From contig BSBN01001965.1 in NCBI GenBank assembly GCA_027924645.1, forward strand, positions 13,940,001 through 14,004,000: 64,000 bases of DNA, read 5' to 3'. The DNA is from Cunninghamia lanceolata. Lineage: Eukaryota > Streptophyta > Pinopsida > Cupressales > Cupressaceae. Positions 1 to 11,993 of this stretch are shown in pieces. The stretch's first letter is position 1, and each line of letters opens with the position of its first letter. A program made the translations under genes and the position numbers. The notes under the pieces were generated by a model, which was not told where the DNA came from, searched no databases, and saw only the letters and a list, made by a program, of their open reading frames with translations.

Positions 1-720
1 TTTCTAGGTCCATCGGCGTGAGTGGGCCTTTGTCTCATCGACCATATTGTTCACAGGCGGTTTGATCTTTGGGTCGGCATGATAGCTACTATCGGTGGCT
101 AAGGTCGATGTCGTTCCGATGAGGCTGATCTAGCCGATGCAATGTGGTTTGAAGCTTTCATCGGGGTGATCTGCATATCGGCGGAGTAGTTATCAGGCTT
201 GCCGATGGTTTGTGGTCTCGCCGAGGACCGGGCGTTGGGTTCGATGGTCGGTGAGAGTAGTGATATCAGCAGATGTAGTTTTTGGATGCGCCGATGGATG
301 GTGTCTTCCCGACGGGATTGCTATCGGTGTGATCTAGCCATCGGGTGAGCTTTAGGGTGTACGGTCGACTGTGGTGGTATGTCCGATGGCGGTTTGCTAT
401 CGGCATGAGGGTATGTATCGGCAGCCTGGTCCGAAGTCTGGCCGACAGGCCGATGAGATGCACCATGTGGTTTTCGGCGTGACAGTCTTCGTCAGCGCAC
501 GTGGGAAGTGTTGCTCCGACAGGTTGGAGTTGTACCGATGGAGGTGGCATCGAGGTAACATTGCATATCGGGTGAGCAGGCTGGAGGTTCGCCGATGTGA
601 GGGGTCACACCGACGGGGTATTGTTTGAGGGGATCATTGGTGTGATAAGTGGTATCGGAGCAGATGAGGAGTGTTGCTCCGACAGCTTGAGCTACCCCAA
701 TGGGGTCTAAACTGACATCG
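1..720. repeat. Degenerate CCGAT/ATCGG word array
   Basis: About 25 copies of the words ATCGG and CCGAT (often extended to TATCGGCATG or GCCGATGG) recur every 20 to 40 bases on the same strand. The surrounding bases are G-rich and do not align as a clean tandem repeat. Because ATCGG and CCGAT are reverse complements, the array can fold into many short hairpins. The left edge is cut by the window. Comparable arrays elsewhere in this window sit in LTRs or untranslated leaders of retrotransposons, so this is probably one too, but no LTR terminus is visible. The two short ORFs here are composition artefacts. Confidence 0.7.
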
Positions 721-2120
721 TCGGAAGCAAAATCACCAACAATTATCTTTCGGTGTGGTCTTGTTTATAAGGTATTGGAGAGGTCATTGCAGGGTAAATG
801 TGGGACAATCAGTTCTCACATAATTTGAAAAGTCAGCGATTAACAGGAATCGCCCACGTGGCATGATCTCATTGGCCAGCAGCTCACTTGTTCAATTTGA
901 GGCCGTAGGATTTTGGCGATAGGGAGGAAGATCAGCGGTCGTCTTTTAAACTCTCGGTAGCGAAGGTTTTCTTTGTATCTGCGGCCGTTTTTAGGCAGGA
1001 AAACTTTAGAAGTACGCAGTTAGATGCGTTTCCAGAGGCGGCGGCAGCTGAGCCATTAATGGTGAAATCACAGAGGAATGGGTCGATGATTGACAACCTA
1101 CCAGATTTGTAAGGAAAATCTTCAAACGGCTGCACACATCCCAAGTTCACCTGTTCTTTCCTCTTTGTCTCCATACTACATTGATTGATTTGGGTGCCAT
1201 TTTTGGTGCATTGTATTGTGGCAAAAATTTTGAATTGCCAGGTAATTATTGCTAAGTACACAGTCTTGCTATAAATTGCAAACCGTGTCACTCATTTTTG
1301 GTTGTAAATTTTGGTGTTGTAATAAGATACAACTTCATTGGTGGCTCTTTTTTGGGTGTCTTGTGAGTTTATGAATCATATGATATGTTTTATGCATAAA
1401 TTTACTGGTTTCATGTTGTTTTATATGAGTAATGCTTTATTGCATGTATTCTGTTATTTGTCTCCAAGTTGAATGTTTTCTTCTTCTGAATCTAAACAGC
1501 TCAGGGGTGTTTAAGATTCTATGACATGGGTTCGCTATGTTGAATGCTTAGTCTTTTACTTCTGCTCAAGGAGTGGATTAAATGTTTTGGGTTAAGTGTT
1601 GGGAAGAATATATTGTAGTGAGGATGTATGTAAGTAGACATAACTGAATACTCAGTTTTGGGAAGTATCTGTAAGGCAGACACTAAAAATCCCCTTGAAA
1701 TCCAGTCATTGATGTATGTTTAAGGTAACCATTCACATGTGTATGTCTATTGACTCCGAGCCCTGAGATAGGCACCGATCCAGCCTTGTATTGAGGTTAC
1801 AACCAAGGTCCTAGTTTTGCATCCAAATACCAAAAATCAAACTCAAACTTCAAATACAAACCTTTAGGACATTAGAAGTAGTTTTAGGATCAAAATCCTC
1901 TGATTCACAGCTGAGTATAAGGCCCAAAACTAGCCCCTTTGCTCTTATTTTACAGTTTTGGTCTACATAAAGGAGGATTTATCTGCTTTGTATCAGCATC
2001 CCAGTCAATTCATAAGCACATCTCATGGATGTTGAATAGGGAATACCCCCCTTGGTTCTGCAGAGCCTAAAGAAGAAGAGATATTTATAGAGTATCTCCT
2101 ATACTATTGTCCCCTAGCCC
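721..2120. other. Unclassified non-coding stretch
   Basis: No recognisable gene. At about 854 there is a G-box (CCACGTGGC). A short ATG frame at 1059 ends at a stop that overlaps a GTAAGG donor-like site at 1109, so a first exon cannot be excluded. From about 1740 to 2120 the sequence probably belongs to the decayed internal region of the minus-strand LTR element whose gag remnant follows. Confidence 0.4.
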
Positions 2121-2127
2121 GGGAATC

Positions 2128-2502
2128 CTATTGATCAATGATGGCTACCTTGTAGGGATAACTGGGAAAAAGCATCCAGCTGGGAAAAAATCCAACACTA
2201 GAAATGATCTGTTGTTGTCCTCTAGCCAAATCATTCAAAATATCTCGGGTATGAGGTTCTCCAATCTCCCTGTCTCCCATTTCTTCAAGTTGTTCTGGGA
2301 GTATACCAGAAAAAGGATCTGTTCTTGGGACTTCGAGATCTTCCTCAGTATAAATTACCATTGATTGCTCCTCAACAGCTACAATCTCTGTATCAGTATC
2401 AAATGGATTTGTTTGTGGCACTGGATTATCTGGTTCTACCAACTGCGGATTCTGTGTTCCCCGTCTCTGTCTAAAATAATATCTATTAGCACCCGGCTGC
2501 AT
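2128..2502 (-). pseudogene. N-terminal gag-like remnant of LTR retrotransposon
   Basis: A 124-codon frame on the minus strand starts about 55 bases downstream of a primer-binding site and LTR end, which is where gag begins in an LTR retrotransposon. The protein is polar and acidic, with an Arg-rich start (residues 7-15 RYYFRQRRG) and Pro/Glu-rich middle. I see no Retrotrans_gag core, zinc knuckle or protease, and the frame ends in unrelated residues, so it is a fragment. The assignment to gag rests on position rather than on motif; Copia versus Gypsy cannot be decided. Confidence 0.45.
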
Positions 2503-2556
2503 GTCTCATTCTCACTTCTGCATTTCTGTAATCAACCTCACAGGATGGCAAGATCA

Positions 2557-2570
2557 CTACTTTGATACCA
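2557..2570 (-). promoter_or_regulatory. Primer-binding site (initiator tRNA-Met type)
   Basis: Read on the minus strand this is TGGTATCAAAGTAG, one base from the LTR end. It resembles the usual plant PBS TGGTATCAGAGC, complementary to the 3' end of initiator tRNA-Met. It shows that the LTR to its right is a 5' LTR and that the element reads leftward. Confidence 0.7.
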
Positions 2571-2571
2571 C

Positions 2572-4050
2572 TGTAATGTGTCGTACCTGTTTGTAAATTT
2601 TTAAGATCTTTTTATGTGTGATTCTATTATTTTTTTGTGATCTTTCAGACTAGAGAGAAGAATGCAGAAGGGGTTTTCAGTTTTCCCTGCAGATGTGTTG
2701 CCAAAGCATACAATATAGAGCATATATGGAAAAACCAAAAAATATACAATGAATATGAAGAAACTAACAGATACCCAGATAGCAAAATGGCCAAGAAACA
2801 ATTACTAACACATACCCATGTTGAGATTTGAAGCTTCATACAACAGTTGTAGCCGGACCAACAATGGGTATAGCTAGAAATCACTCAAAATCAGCAATAC
2901 ATGGAAGAAATGTCATTTATATGTTTGTAGCAGCAAATAAGGCCTCAAACGCCTCCCACAAATGAAGATTTGTCACTACCCACAATGAGAAATAGGTCCT
3001 AGAGGCTCAAACGTCCACCTAGGAGTGTACGGCCAAGGCTGGAAGTTGATATCAACAACAATGCACACTAAATACCTCTAAAAATCCTCTGATAATAGTC
3101 TACTGCTGTAGTCTAAGCTGGGCGACCCTTTTATGAAGGAGAAATGGCAAGAAGAAAGCTCCAAACTACCTCAAGAAGTGGTACGGCCTACCTAGGAGAG
3201 GTACGACCAGCATGAGCAGTGTATATCAGTCACAAACCCCTGTTATCTCCCTCAAAATTTGCAGTTCTCCCACGCCTTCAGCTAGATACTAACAACCTTC
3301 GAAAGATATAGCAACAACTCTTCAAGATCTTATCAAATGGTCTCCAATGAAGGACAAGAATGAATATTGGATGTATCCATCGTCAATGGCACCTTTGGGT
3401 GGTATTGCACACCTGTAGAATGCTGTCACTAATGGAGGTTTTTGTCTCCAAAAGCCTGGTTCTAAATGCTCAAACCCTCAAACCCTAGCAGAGCTCCAAA
3501 GAGAAATATCATAAGCAAGCATAATCCAAATGAGCCACTTTTTCACCTTATATTTCCCTCCTCAAGTTGGGCGTTGGATATGAGAGGGAAAATTAGAATT
3601 TTAAACTCACTTTATTACTCCTACGGATGGACGCCCATGGTCAAGACATTCACTTAAGTCTCCATTTTCATTAAGTCACTTTTCCTCAATGTATTATAAA
3701 GTCCATATTAAATATAACATTAATAAGCTTCAGAGTTTAAAATAAATATGAAGACGGTGTCGGAATGAAGTGATCTATAGCTCATTGGAAAGCCCTCGAC
3801 GAGACGAATTTGACCCCACTCTGAAGATCCCGAACCGACACTAACCCCGAACTTACTAAAAATAGTAAGTCACGACCAAGAGCAATCTGAGCCAACTCAG
3901 AGGGTGACAACTGGATCCACTGAATACGAACCACCTCTCCACCACCGACAGATACCTCCAAAGCCAAACTAACTCCAATTCCCTAACCAACCTGCTAATC
4001 CATGGGAATTCAATGATGGACTAGCCATGTAGCAAGAAGGGGACATTACA
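2572..4050 (-). mobile_element. 5' LTR of a minus-strand LTR retrotransposon
   Basis: On the minus strand it starts TGTAATGTCCCC at 4050 and ends ACATTACA at 2572, followed directly by a PBS. The inner part from about 3780 to 3880 matches the plus-strand LTR at 4832 (shared run of GAGTGGGGT, then CCAACGAGCTATAGATCA with few changes), so the two belong to one family. The matching 3' LTR is not recognised in the window. The LTR contains no coding sequence. Confidence 0.75.
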
Positions 4051-4675
4051 CAGCCTATCTTAGGATGGGTTTTGTCAACAATACCAAATGCTTCTCTTCG
4101 AAAGATTGGAATGATTTGCTATGCAAATATTTATTGAAAACCTTCAACTCTTGTTCCTTTGAAACTACATCACAATTCTGGAAATGAAATGATCATCATT
4201 CAACATAAATCTCCACAATTATTCTACCATTTAGTACACCAGTGAGATGAATCCACCCGCAAATTGGCTAGGAGGGTTTCCATCCTCAAAACCAATCTTT
4301 GTCGTAGGGTTTTTCATCCTAGGGCAGAATAGATGAACAAGTTCAATCTTCACAAGCTGGGGTTTGAATCAAATGCCCAGAAATGAATTCTTTTCTCAAT
4401 TCTCCTTTTAATATCCCTCTGAAATATTATTTTCATAACCTTTTATTTTCCCCCCTCAAAAGTGACTTTTTGGGCCCCGAAATAAGTCACTTTTGCAATG
4501 TTGTCCATCTTTTATTAAATTTATTAATAAAACATAAGTCGCCTTTAAAATAAACATTTCTAGACAACTTAAGTTAATTAATAAATTATTCCCTTACAAT
4601 ATCCTAATTAGGCTATGAGAACTAAAATAGACTAAGAGTCTATAAATTCTTCATGTCGGCGAAGGGGAAATTACA
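4051..4675 (-). mobile_element. LTR fragment, minus strand
   Basis: Read on the minus strand it begins TGTAATTTCCCCTTCG at 4675 and contains two 'GGATG(G)AAACCCT'-type words. These are a hallmark of the LTR fragments at 8.9-11.3 kb. It stops abruptly at 4051, where the LTR at 2572-4050 begins. The simplest reading is an older LTR broken by the younger insertion; the rest of it is not found. Confidence 0.5.
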
Positions 4676-4831
4676 TATGTTATTATTTTATGATAAAAAC
4701 TGTATGATTTGTTCATCTTCACTATTTCCATTATAATCATGTTATGTTAGTTGATTTTATTACAGTGATTGGATTACATGGAGTGTAATCATGCATCTTG
4801 TACCATCCTTATTATGTTGATTGAAAGATTA

Positions 4832-6442
4832 TGTAATGTTCCGTTTTCTAGCTTGATCTTTTACAGTTGACCGTTGGCCTATTCCGGAGACCCGTAGGCT
4901 ACTCGGAGGTTGAAATTGGGGTTTAATGTTTGGTGGTCGCTTTTGTTCGTGGATTGTGGTTTGGTTGGCAGTTTCTTTCCAGGTTTGTTCTCCTTAGTCC
5001 CTGTTGGTTACGGCTATTTTTAGTAAGTTCAGGATTGGCACCAGAACGGGATTTTGAGAGTGGGGTTGGATTCGTCTTGTCAAGACCTTTCCAACGAGCT
5101 ATAGATCATTGAATTCCGACTTCATCTTGGCCTCCGTTTTAAAGTCCGTAAATTAAACATTATTATTTAATATTAATGTTGTTTTAAAAGAGGGGGCTTT
5201 AAGGGTGAGGTTGAAAAAGAGGATTATATTATTTTCCTTCTCATGTTTTATCCCATATGCAAGAGGATTTTAGAGACTCCCAGTTGGAAAAGTATAAAAG
5301 GAGGAAGAGTACTCTCATTTCGGCATCCGAAATCTTGATAAAGTTATGCTGCCGGATTGGCCTTGGGATTGCTTTGAGGAATGTATGCCTCCTAGCTTGG
5401 CATTGCTTCTCGCTTGAAATATCGCGACTAGTGGTGAAATAGTCTAGTTTGTGAGTTTACATTGGGATTTGTGCATTGTAATCAGCTTTGGCTTTAGTTC
5501 AGTTTTGCATATTAGAGTTTTTCCGGCATTGCATTTTTAGCTACAGCAGATTTGTGTTTTATTCATAAGTCAAAAAACAACAAAAATATTGTTCTGGGTA
5601 TTCTCTTATTCTCATTGTCTGGTCAAGGCGTCACATTCCTCTCGTTTGCAGATTTTTTTGAGATAGCTGTGATTTTTAAAAGGCAGATCGCTCTTTCTTG
5701 AAGGCCGTACCCTCTGCTGATGCATTGGAATCTGTGCATAAATAATACATGGCATTTTGATCTGTTTTCAGTGTTCTATCCTAAGCATCATCATTCTTAG
5801 GGAATATTGTATTTTGTTTCAAGTCAGTTGGATGAGTTATGAGGGAGATATGAGCATAAGAGTAAATTCATAGGTTGCTGGTTTTAATTTAAAGGCGAAT
5901 GAGATTCATTTTGTAAACCGACAGTAGTACTGGCAGTAATTCTCAATCTTGTTCAATTCTGATTTGTAATGCTCAACTCTACTTCCAGTATTTGCTTTTG
6001 TATTTACTTTACCTCCGCCCTATGGTAGCTACTTTCCCATTCCGGGATAGAAAGCACATTCTAGGTGTTGAGTACTTTCAGCATTACAGTTATTTCTTTC
6101 AAGCATTGTAATTTGTAATACTCCGCCATATGGTTGCCTCAACTCCATATTGGATTGGGTAGCACATACTTGGTGTCGAGTTCTCTTTCAGTACTTAGTG
6201 TAGAAGACCCTCTGACCATATGCTCGCTATCATTGGCGCCATTCTTGGTTAGAGTTATTGCATAAGCATTTTGATTAAGATCCTCTGACCAATGCTCACA
6301 CCTTGCCCACATCGGGATCCTGGTGTACATTCTGGTTAGAGTTGCTTTAGCAATGTTTCGGTTTAGCTGCTAACCTTAACGGGTGCATTGGTTTGTAATT
6401 TGTAATTTGAAAAAACAAAAAAATTTGGCTCGGAATATTTCA
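4832..6442 (+). mobile_element. LTR of the same family as 2572-4050, plus strand
   Basis: It starts TGTAATGTTCCG and shares a roughly 100-base core (about 5020-5120) with the opposite-strand LTR at 2572-4050. A TATAAAAG box lies at 5293. The end is put near 6442 by similarity to the A-rich tail that precedes other ends of this family; no TSD or PBS follows, so it may be a truncated solo LTR. Its 3' third consists of the ~70-110-base repeats listed separately. Confidence 0.6.
6010..6350 (+). repeat. Degenerate 73-108-base tandem repeat inside LTR
   Basis: Four diverged units begin at about 6013, 6121, 6209 and 6282. They share CTCCGCC(C/A)TATGG or CCTCTGACCA(TA)TGCT at the start and a GAGT(A/T)CT or GGTTAGAGTT segment near the end. 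The last unit contains CACCTTGCCCACATC, which recurs at about 17447 in another LTR fragment of this family. Confidence 0.55.
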
Positions 6443-8030
6443 GATTAATATTGAGATATGAGATGTATATGATGTGATTGTTAGAGGGATATGCCTTGCT
6501 AATTTATATTCACATTGGTTGTTATATGTTGTGATTTGGCTATTATTATCATGCATATATGCTTGATGTGTTAATTGAGTGTGCAGGCATAAGCCAAAAC
6601 CAAAGGTGGTCAATTCGGAGATGATCACAATATTTGTTTGGTTTTGTAACTCGTCTTTCTCTACTAGAGTAATAAGACGTGAGATGTTCTAACCTAGTGA
6701 GTGGGAATAATTCAATAGCTAAGTGAAATTGTAATATGCACTTGAAAATAATAAGGGGGTCATTTGGATTCTAATTGGTAATTTTCATAAGGTAGAAAAG
6801 GTGATTATTAGTGCAAAAATAAAGTGGGTTATATATATGCAATGGGTAAGTGTTTGACTTGTTGAAAAGCTAAAATATGACTTGTACAGCAAATTTAAAA
6901 GTCATTTTAAAATATTTTGTGTGAATAGATATGATCCCTTTTTTAAAAAGAGTGAAGTTGCACGTGTGAAAAGAATGAAATGGGTATTTTACTATTTTAA
7001 ATCAGGAATTGCTGAACAAAAGAGTTTCTATTTTCATTATGCTTTTTTGTGTATGCATTGGGGGAGAGAGAAAAAAGTGATATTTTTGCAATCAACCCCT
7101 AGAGTGTGCCATATTGCATTTGGAAGAAGCCCTTTTGTTGAAGGAGGAACTGTCTGCATTTTAGTGTTGCTTGGAATGGATTGCTTGTTGGATTTGCCTA
7201 TTGGGCTTCAAGAATCCACAACCTTGGAGGTGTTTGATTGTGCAAACCAAAGGTATATTCCTTGTGACTTATGTAAGTACCTTAAGGCAAGATTGTATGT
7301 TCCTTGTGTTTGCAAAAGGAAATAGATTGTTTGTATGTGTTTTTCCATGTTTATGTGAAAAGCTTCAACAACCCCACTACTAGAGGTCATGTTAATTTTA
7401 TGAACTTTTTGGAAAAACTTGAAAGTTGATTTTGGAAATTTTGAATGAGAATTGGGATTAGATTTGTGGGTGTTCAAAAGGATAGATTTTTGTAGGTATT
7501 TGTGTATGATAGAAAGATTTGAATTTTGCATACATTTTCTATGTTATGCCAAAAAATTTGAGGGAAGCCATTAATGGTGCCCTCAAGGTTTTTGGAGAAT
7601 TTTTCATAAAATGTTATTTGTGCAAAAAAATAGCTTATGTGCCTTTTGAGATGTGTGGGTGCATTCAAAAGATTGTTTTCTTGTGTTTTCCAAGCTTTTG
7701 TGAAAAGCTTCAAGTGACCCCATTAATGGAGGTCATGAGAGCTCTTTGTGTATTTGGAAAAGTTTGAAAAGTTGAAAATTAGAATGCATGCATGTGTATG
7801 TAAAATTGTTTTGTGGGGTTATGCATAATGAAATGGTAGTGAAATGGCTTAGGTGTGGGATTCATGTATTGTTGAGTTGTTACACTTTTTCAGATTTTTC
7901 CCTCCTAAGGCCGATTTCATGGAATTGGTATTCCTTAGATTGTTTAGGAATTGAGAATACTTGTAGGGGGCTTAGGAGTGGCCTAACTCATCTAAACTCT
8001 TGGGTGGGGTTTAATGCAAGTCCCGAATAA
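6443..8030. other. Unclassified AT-rich stretch with a diverged direct repeat
   Basis: No gene. Two segments, about 7270-7440 and 7620-7790, are diverged copies: both contain TGTGAAAAGCTTCAA, then a CCCCA(C/T)TA block, GAGGTCATG and a GGAAAA(A)(C/G)TTGAAAG tail. The 147-codon frame at 6882-7325 overlaps this repeat and resembles nothing I recognise; I treat it as chance or as the remnant of an unknown repeat. Confidence 0.4.
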
Positions 8031-8039
8031 GCTCTTGTA

Positions 8040-8220
8040 TAATATTGGATAAAGGGAAATGAATTATGAATGATGAATGTAAACTCTAAACAAGTTGTTT
8101 ACATTATAAGGGATAATAAAGTATGCAAGTCCTAGGCAAGTACTTTGCATGGGTGCAAGCTCTGAACAAGTCCTTTTGCATGAACACAAGTTTTGTACAA
8201 GCACTTGCATAAAGAGAAGG
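8040..8220 (+). repeat. Array of palindromic GCAAGT...ACTTGC units
   Basis: Four units of about 30 to 45 bases each run GTAAAC or TGCAAG, then CTnnnnACAAG, then a partner ending TTTACAT or TTGCAT. Each unit's two ends are complementary (for example GCAAGT near the start and ACTTTGCAT at the end), so every unit can form its own hairpin. Confidence 0.65.
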
Positions 8221-8880
8221 AAACATTTATTGGGGGCTTACCATGAGACCTACTTGATCTACTTAATCTTCCTATCTTGGTCTTGGAGAAATGACGGGAT
8301 ACCACTCCATGTCTTAGCTACTCTCATCTCCCTTGAGCAATTGGACTCTTAATTTTTCAATTTGTGTTGAGAAACTTGTGTGAATGTGTCTTTGTATGTT
8401 GCCAACTTGTGTGTATGTTGTGAGTGTGCTTGATGACTAGCGTGATCGCCTCTTAGTCTACCAGTGTGGACCTCTGAGATCCACATTAATTGGGTGGTAG
8501 ACATCACTGCTGGTTTGTTGTTTTGGAGCCATAGAGAAATGAGTTGGAAAAGCTTGGAGAAGTTTTCAAGTTCCTTGATTTTCATTTATGCATTCACATT
8601 AATTAAGTTTTGTGTATATTTAGTAATTGCTAATTTAGAACAAGAGAATGATGTTGAAACGTGCCTGTCTGTGTACTCTTTAGATGCACACTCAAATTTT
8701 AAACACATTTTATAATGGAATTTGAATGGAATTGCTTGTGTAATCAGAAAAATCCATTTGAGTAATGTGAATGTTGTTTTCCTTCAATTTTGAAAATCGT
8801 GAAGCTTTTATTTGATAATTATGATGCTATGAATGTATGAAATTCAATGGTGTTGTCTGTTTTAATCCTAGTTATCCATG
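8221..8880. other. Unclassified stretch, no gene seen
   Basis: Moderately AT-rich sequence with short chance frames only. It probably continues the decayed retrotransposon DNA to its left. Confidence 0.4.
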
Positions 8881-9474
8881 TGTCATGTCCCCTTTTTCAA
8901 TTAAGCTTTTGGAAATAATTAAGATAATATCGTAAGTTGTTCCAGTGACTTTATTTTATAAAAAGGGGAACTTAATATTATTTTATTTCAAAAGAAAGGT
9001 CCAATGTAATGTTTAAAAAAGTGTTTTTAAAAGAGGACCTAATGTTTGTCATAAAGTGTCGCTAGGACTGGGGTCCAAAAAATGATGGAGCTTTCTAGAC
9101 ACTTTATGAATTAAGTTTTGGAGAGAAAAGGGAACAAGAAAAATAATATTATTTTCCCTTAAAGAGCCTATATAAGGAGGATTTGTGCACAGAAGAAAGA
9201 ATCCATTATTTATAAAATCAAACCCTTTTTTATTGAGATCGAATGTACATTCATCTTTCAGCCTAAGGACGAAAACCCTTTTAGCAAATGGATTCAAGCA
9301 CGAAAACCCTCCTATTCATATGAGTAATTCCATCCAAGAATTACTTGTGTGCTACAAAGATTGGATTTGGGGACGAAAACCCTCATCTCCATTAGAGTGA
9401 TTTCATTCAGGGGTCACCTGTGTGCTAAAAGTTTGCATTCGATTTCCAGTTTTAGTTGGTTTTGATGTGTTTGA
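8881..9474 (+). mobile_element. LTR fragment with TATA box
   Basis: It begins TGTCATGTCCCC and contains a TATATAAG box at 9169, followed by three copies of (G)ACGAAAACCCT at about 9267, 9299 and 9372. No 3' terminus is present before a second LTR start at 9475, so it is truncated or interrupted there. Confidence 0.6.
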
Positions 9475-10586
9475 TGTCATGTCCCCTTTTTTGGATTAAA
9501 ATAATTAATAATATTATTTAAGTTGGGCCCAATAATTTCTAATTATAAGAGACAACTTAATAATATTATTATAATTAAAATAAAAAGTGTTTTTAAACAC
9601 TAGTATTAAAATAAATTAAAAATTAAAAAATTAAAAGTATTTTTAAATACTTGGACGGAAATTTAGGACCCAAGGGCCGAATTCAAAAAGGTATATCAAG
9701 GAGGCACCTATCTTCATTTGAATCATCATTCAAGTTATCCTTTTGCATCCAATTTTCAAGTTTGAACAATTTGTTCAATCTAGGGCATCCAAGGACAAAA
9801 ACCCTTGGCTGCAATTTGTGATCTACGAGGACGAAAACCCTCTTGGGTCTCTTTTCCGGAGGTGAGGACGAAAACCCTCAATTTTCCAACATTGGCAAAT
9901 CCATCTAGGTCTTGCATGGTGTGTTAATTCAACGTTTGTATGGATTTTCAGGGTTAAGGCAATCAAGATTTGCAAACAAATAATTATTCGAGATTTTTGG
10001 AGATTTTCTACAAGGGTAAATTGTTGTTTGGCATCATTGAAAGATTTTTGCATCATTTTGGGAGGTCGCCTAGCTTCACCAAGTCAGAAATAAATTATAA
10101 AAAAAAATCAGAAATAATTTTGGCAAGGTGGGCAAATCAGTTTGTAAGGTATTAATTGCTAATTTAGTAGATTCCAGTCAAGTGCCAACATTAAGATCAA
10201 TTTTAGCATCGTTCTAAGCCACCTAATCCCAGATCCAGTCTGTACAACACCTTAATAGCAGCTGTACCAGCATTTATTGAAGTCCTACAGGACTGTAACA
10301 GCTTTTTGGGCAACCATACAAGTTAGAGGATAAGCCCTAGGTTCAGATCTGCATACACCATCAGCAGGAGGAATTAAAAAATAATTTTAATTTGCTTTTG
10401 GGAGTCTGCAGCAGCTGTACAATCGCTGTACCAATCAATTACCAACTGTACCAATCAAGGTTTGACAAAATAAATTCAGATCGAGGGTTTAGTGAGTACA
10501 ATTTATCATTCTCAGAATTGTAATAGCATATTTCAATCTTGTAACAACTCCCAGCAGTTACAAAATTAATAAAATCAAACTTTGAG
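9475..10586 (+). mobile_element. LTR fragment, same superfamily
   Basis: It begins TGTCATGTCCCC and has three GGAC(G/A)AAAACCCT words between 9792 and 9880, like its neighbour at 8881. Its distal part carries the GTAC-word array. It is interrupted at 10587 by a solo LTR and probably continues at 11994. Confidence 0.55.
10235..10475 (+). repeat. GTACA-word array, first segment
   Basis: Words such as CTGTACAA, GCTGTACC and CCATACAAG recur every 15 to 40 bases. The same vocabulary resumes at 12174-12298 (GCCGTACC, GTCGTACAC, GCCGTACAA) and at 16604-16920 (GTCGTACA, GCCATACAA). This suggests one array cut by two later insertions. Confidence 0.55.
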
Positions 10587-11993
10587 TGTAATGTCCCCTG
10601 AGGAGCCATTATTGCAAAGTGACTTAGATTTTTGGAAAATTGGAAAATAGCTTAAGCTTGGAGAATGGAAAGTCATTTTTCATGTATCTAACTATTTTTC
10701 CTTGGCAAAACGGAGTTGAATTATGACTTTGAGTATTTTTGTGATAATTATGGTGAAGTTAAAAATAATAAAATAATTTGCCTTGCAGCGAAGCAACCCA
10801 CTTGGAGAATGGAAAGTAGGAAAATAAAGGGAAAATGAAAAGGTGAAGTGACAAATAAATAAATAATAAATAATATTTTATTTGCAAAAAGTGACCGCCC
10901 AAAATTGAAAGGAGGAAATTAATAAAATATTAATATTTTATTTCTCTATTCTAGCAGCCCAAGTTGAGGGAGAAAAAGAAAAAATAAAATAAAATATTAT
11001 TTTATTGTGGAGGTGGACTTGAAAGGAAAATAAAATATTATAAAGTTGAGCGCTCCACTTGGGCTTAATAAAAAAGGCTTTTGGAGATCATTTTGCATCA
11101 TTGTGTATTTGTCATTTGATATTGGAGATTTTCTCGTTGGCTGCAACAGAAGTTGAGCTACGAAATCATGGACGAAAACCCTTGCATTTCAAGGTGAGTT
11201 GGATGAAAACCCTTGCTCATCAATTGGAGATTCCATGACGGGGATCTATCTGTGCTTCATTGTTGATTGTTGTTGAAGAGCAGAATTGCACTAGGGTTTC
11301 AAGCCCTAACTTGAGCGCCACACTTGGGAGGACTATTTCCATCATTCAAAGGTCAAGTTTGCATGTAATTGGTATGTATAAACCCTACGGTTTATAGCAG
11401 ATTTATAGCTGGGCATGTTTGGCTTGTTTGCCCATGATATTTTGATGTAATTGCAAACTTCATAATTCTGATTTATAACAGCAGACATCTGATTCAGTTT
11501 TACAGTCAGTGGTTGCAATTTGGTGTGGATTCATTGTGTATTTCATTGCATAATTCAACCATATTGTTGGCAATCATATTGGCATGGTTTGTATGATGTT
11601 TTGCCATGTTTATTTGGCTGTTATAAGTGCTGGTATAAGTCTGGTTTAGAAAATTAGGGTTTCAGCAGAAAATCAGAAATAAGGTTAAATTTCAGAGGCC
11701 TAAAATCAGAAAATTCAGTTAATATCCTATAAGGGTTCTTACATTGAGAGTTTTCTACATGCATATTTGGTTCAGATTTGAATATTTGGTGTGACCTAGG
11801 GTTTGTACTGACTAGCATAATTGATATTATTTGGTCCAGATTTACTATGTGATGAGATTAAGTGTTTGTTCCAATATTTTCAGTTGATTGTGTGCAAGTT
11901 TACTTTGCTTTTCTAGTTTGTTTTCATTTCCAAAAATTATAAAAATACAAAAAAATCAGAATATTGCAAAAATACTTAATTGGGGACATTATA
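10587..11993 (+). mobile_element. Solo LTR, 1.4 kb
   Basis: It starts TGTAATGTCCCC and ends GGGGACATTATA, close to the mirror image of its start. The flanks carry a probable target duplication: TTTGA at 10581-10585 (one extra G before the LTR) and TTTGA at 11994-11998. Two GA(C/T)GAAAACCCTTGC words at about 11171 and 11200 place it in the same superfamily as the fragments at 8881 and 9475. No internal region is attached, so this is a solo LTR formed by LTR-LTR recombination. Confidence 0.7.

Noticed and set aside
1..720. CRISPR-like array or satellite with fixed period
   Set aside because: Only 5-8-base words recur; spacing is irregular and there is no repeat of constant length. The genome is eukaryotic.
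1772..4055. CAGCC as target duplication of the minus-strand element ending at 4050
   Set aside because: CAGCC occurs at 1772 but no LTR terminus lies beside it, so the match is probably chance.
6882..7325. 147-codon ORF as a gene
   Set aside because: It overlaps a diverged non-coding direct repeat, has no recognisable domain and does not stay open in the second copy.
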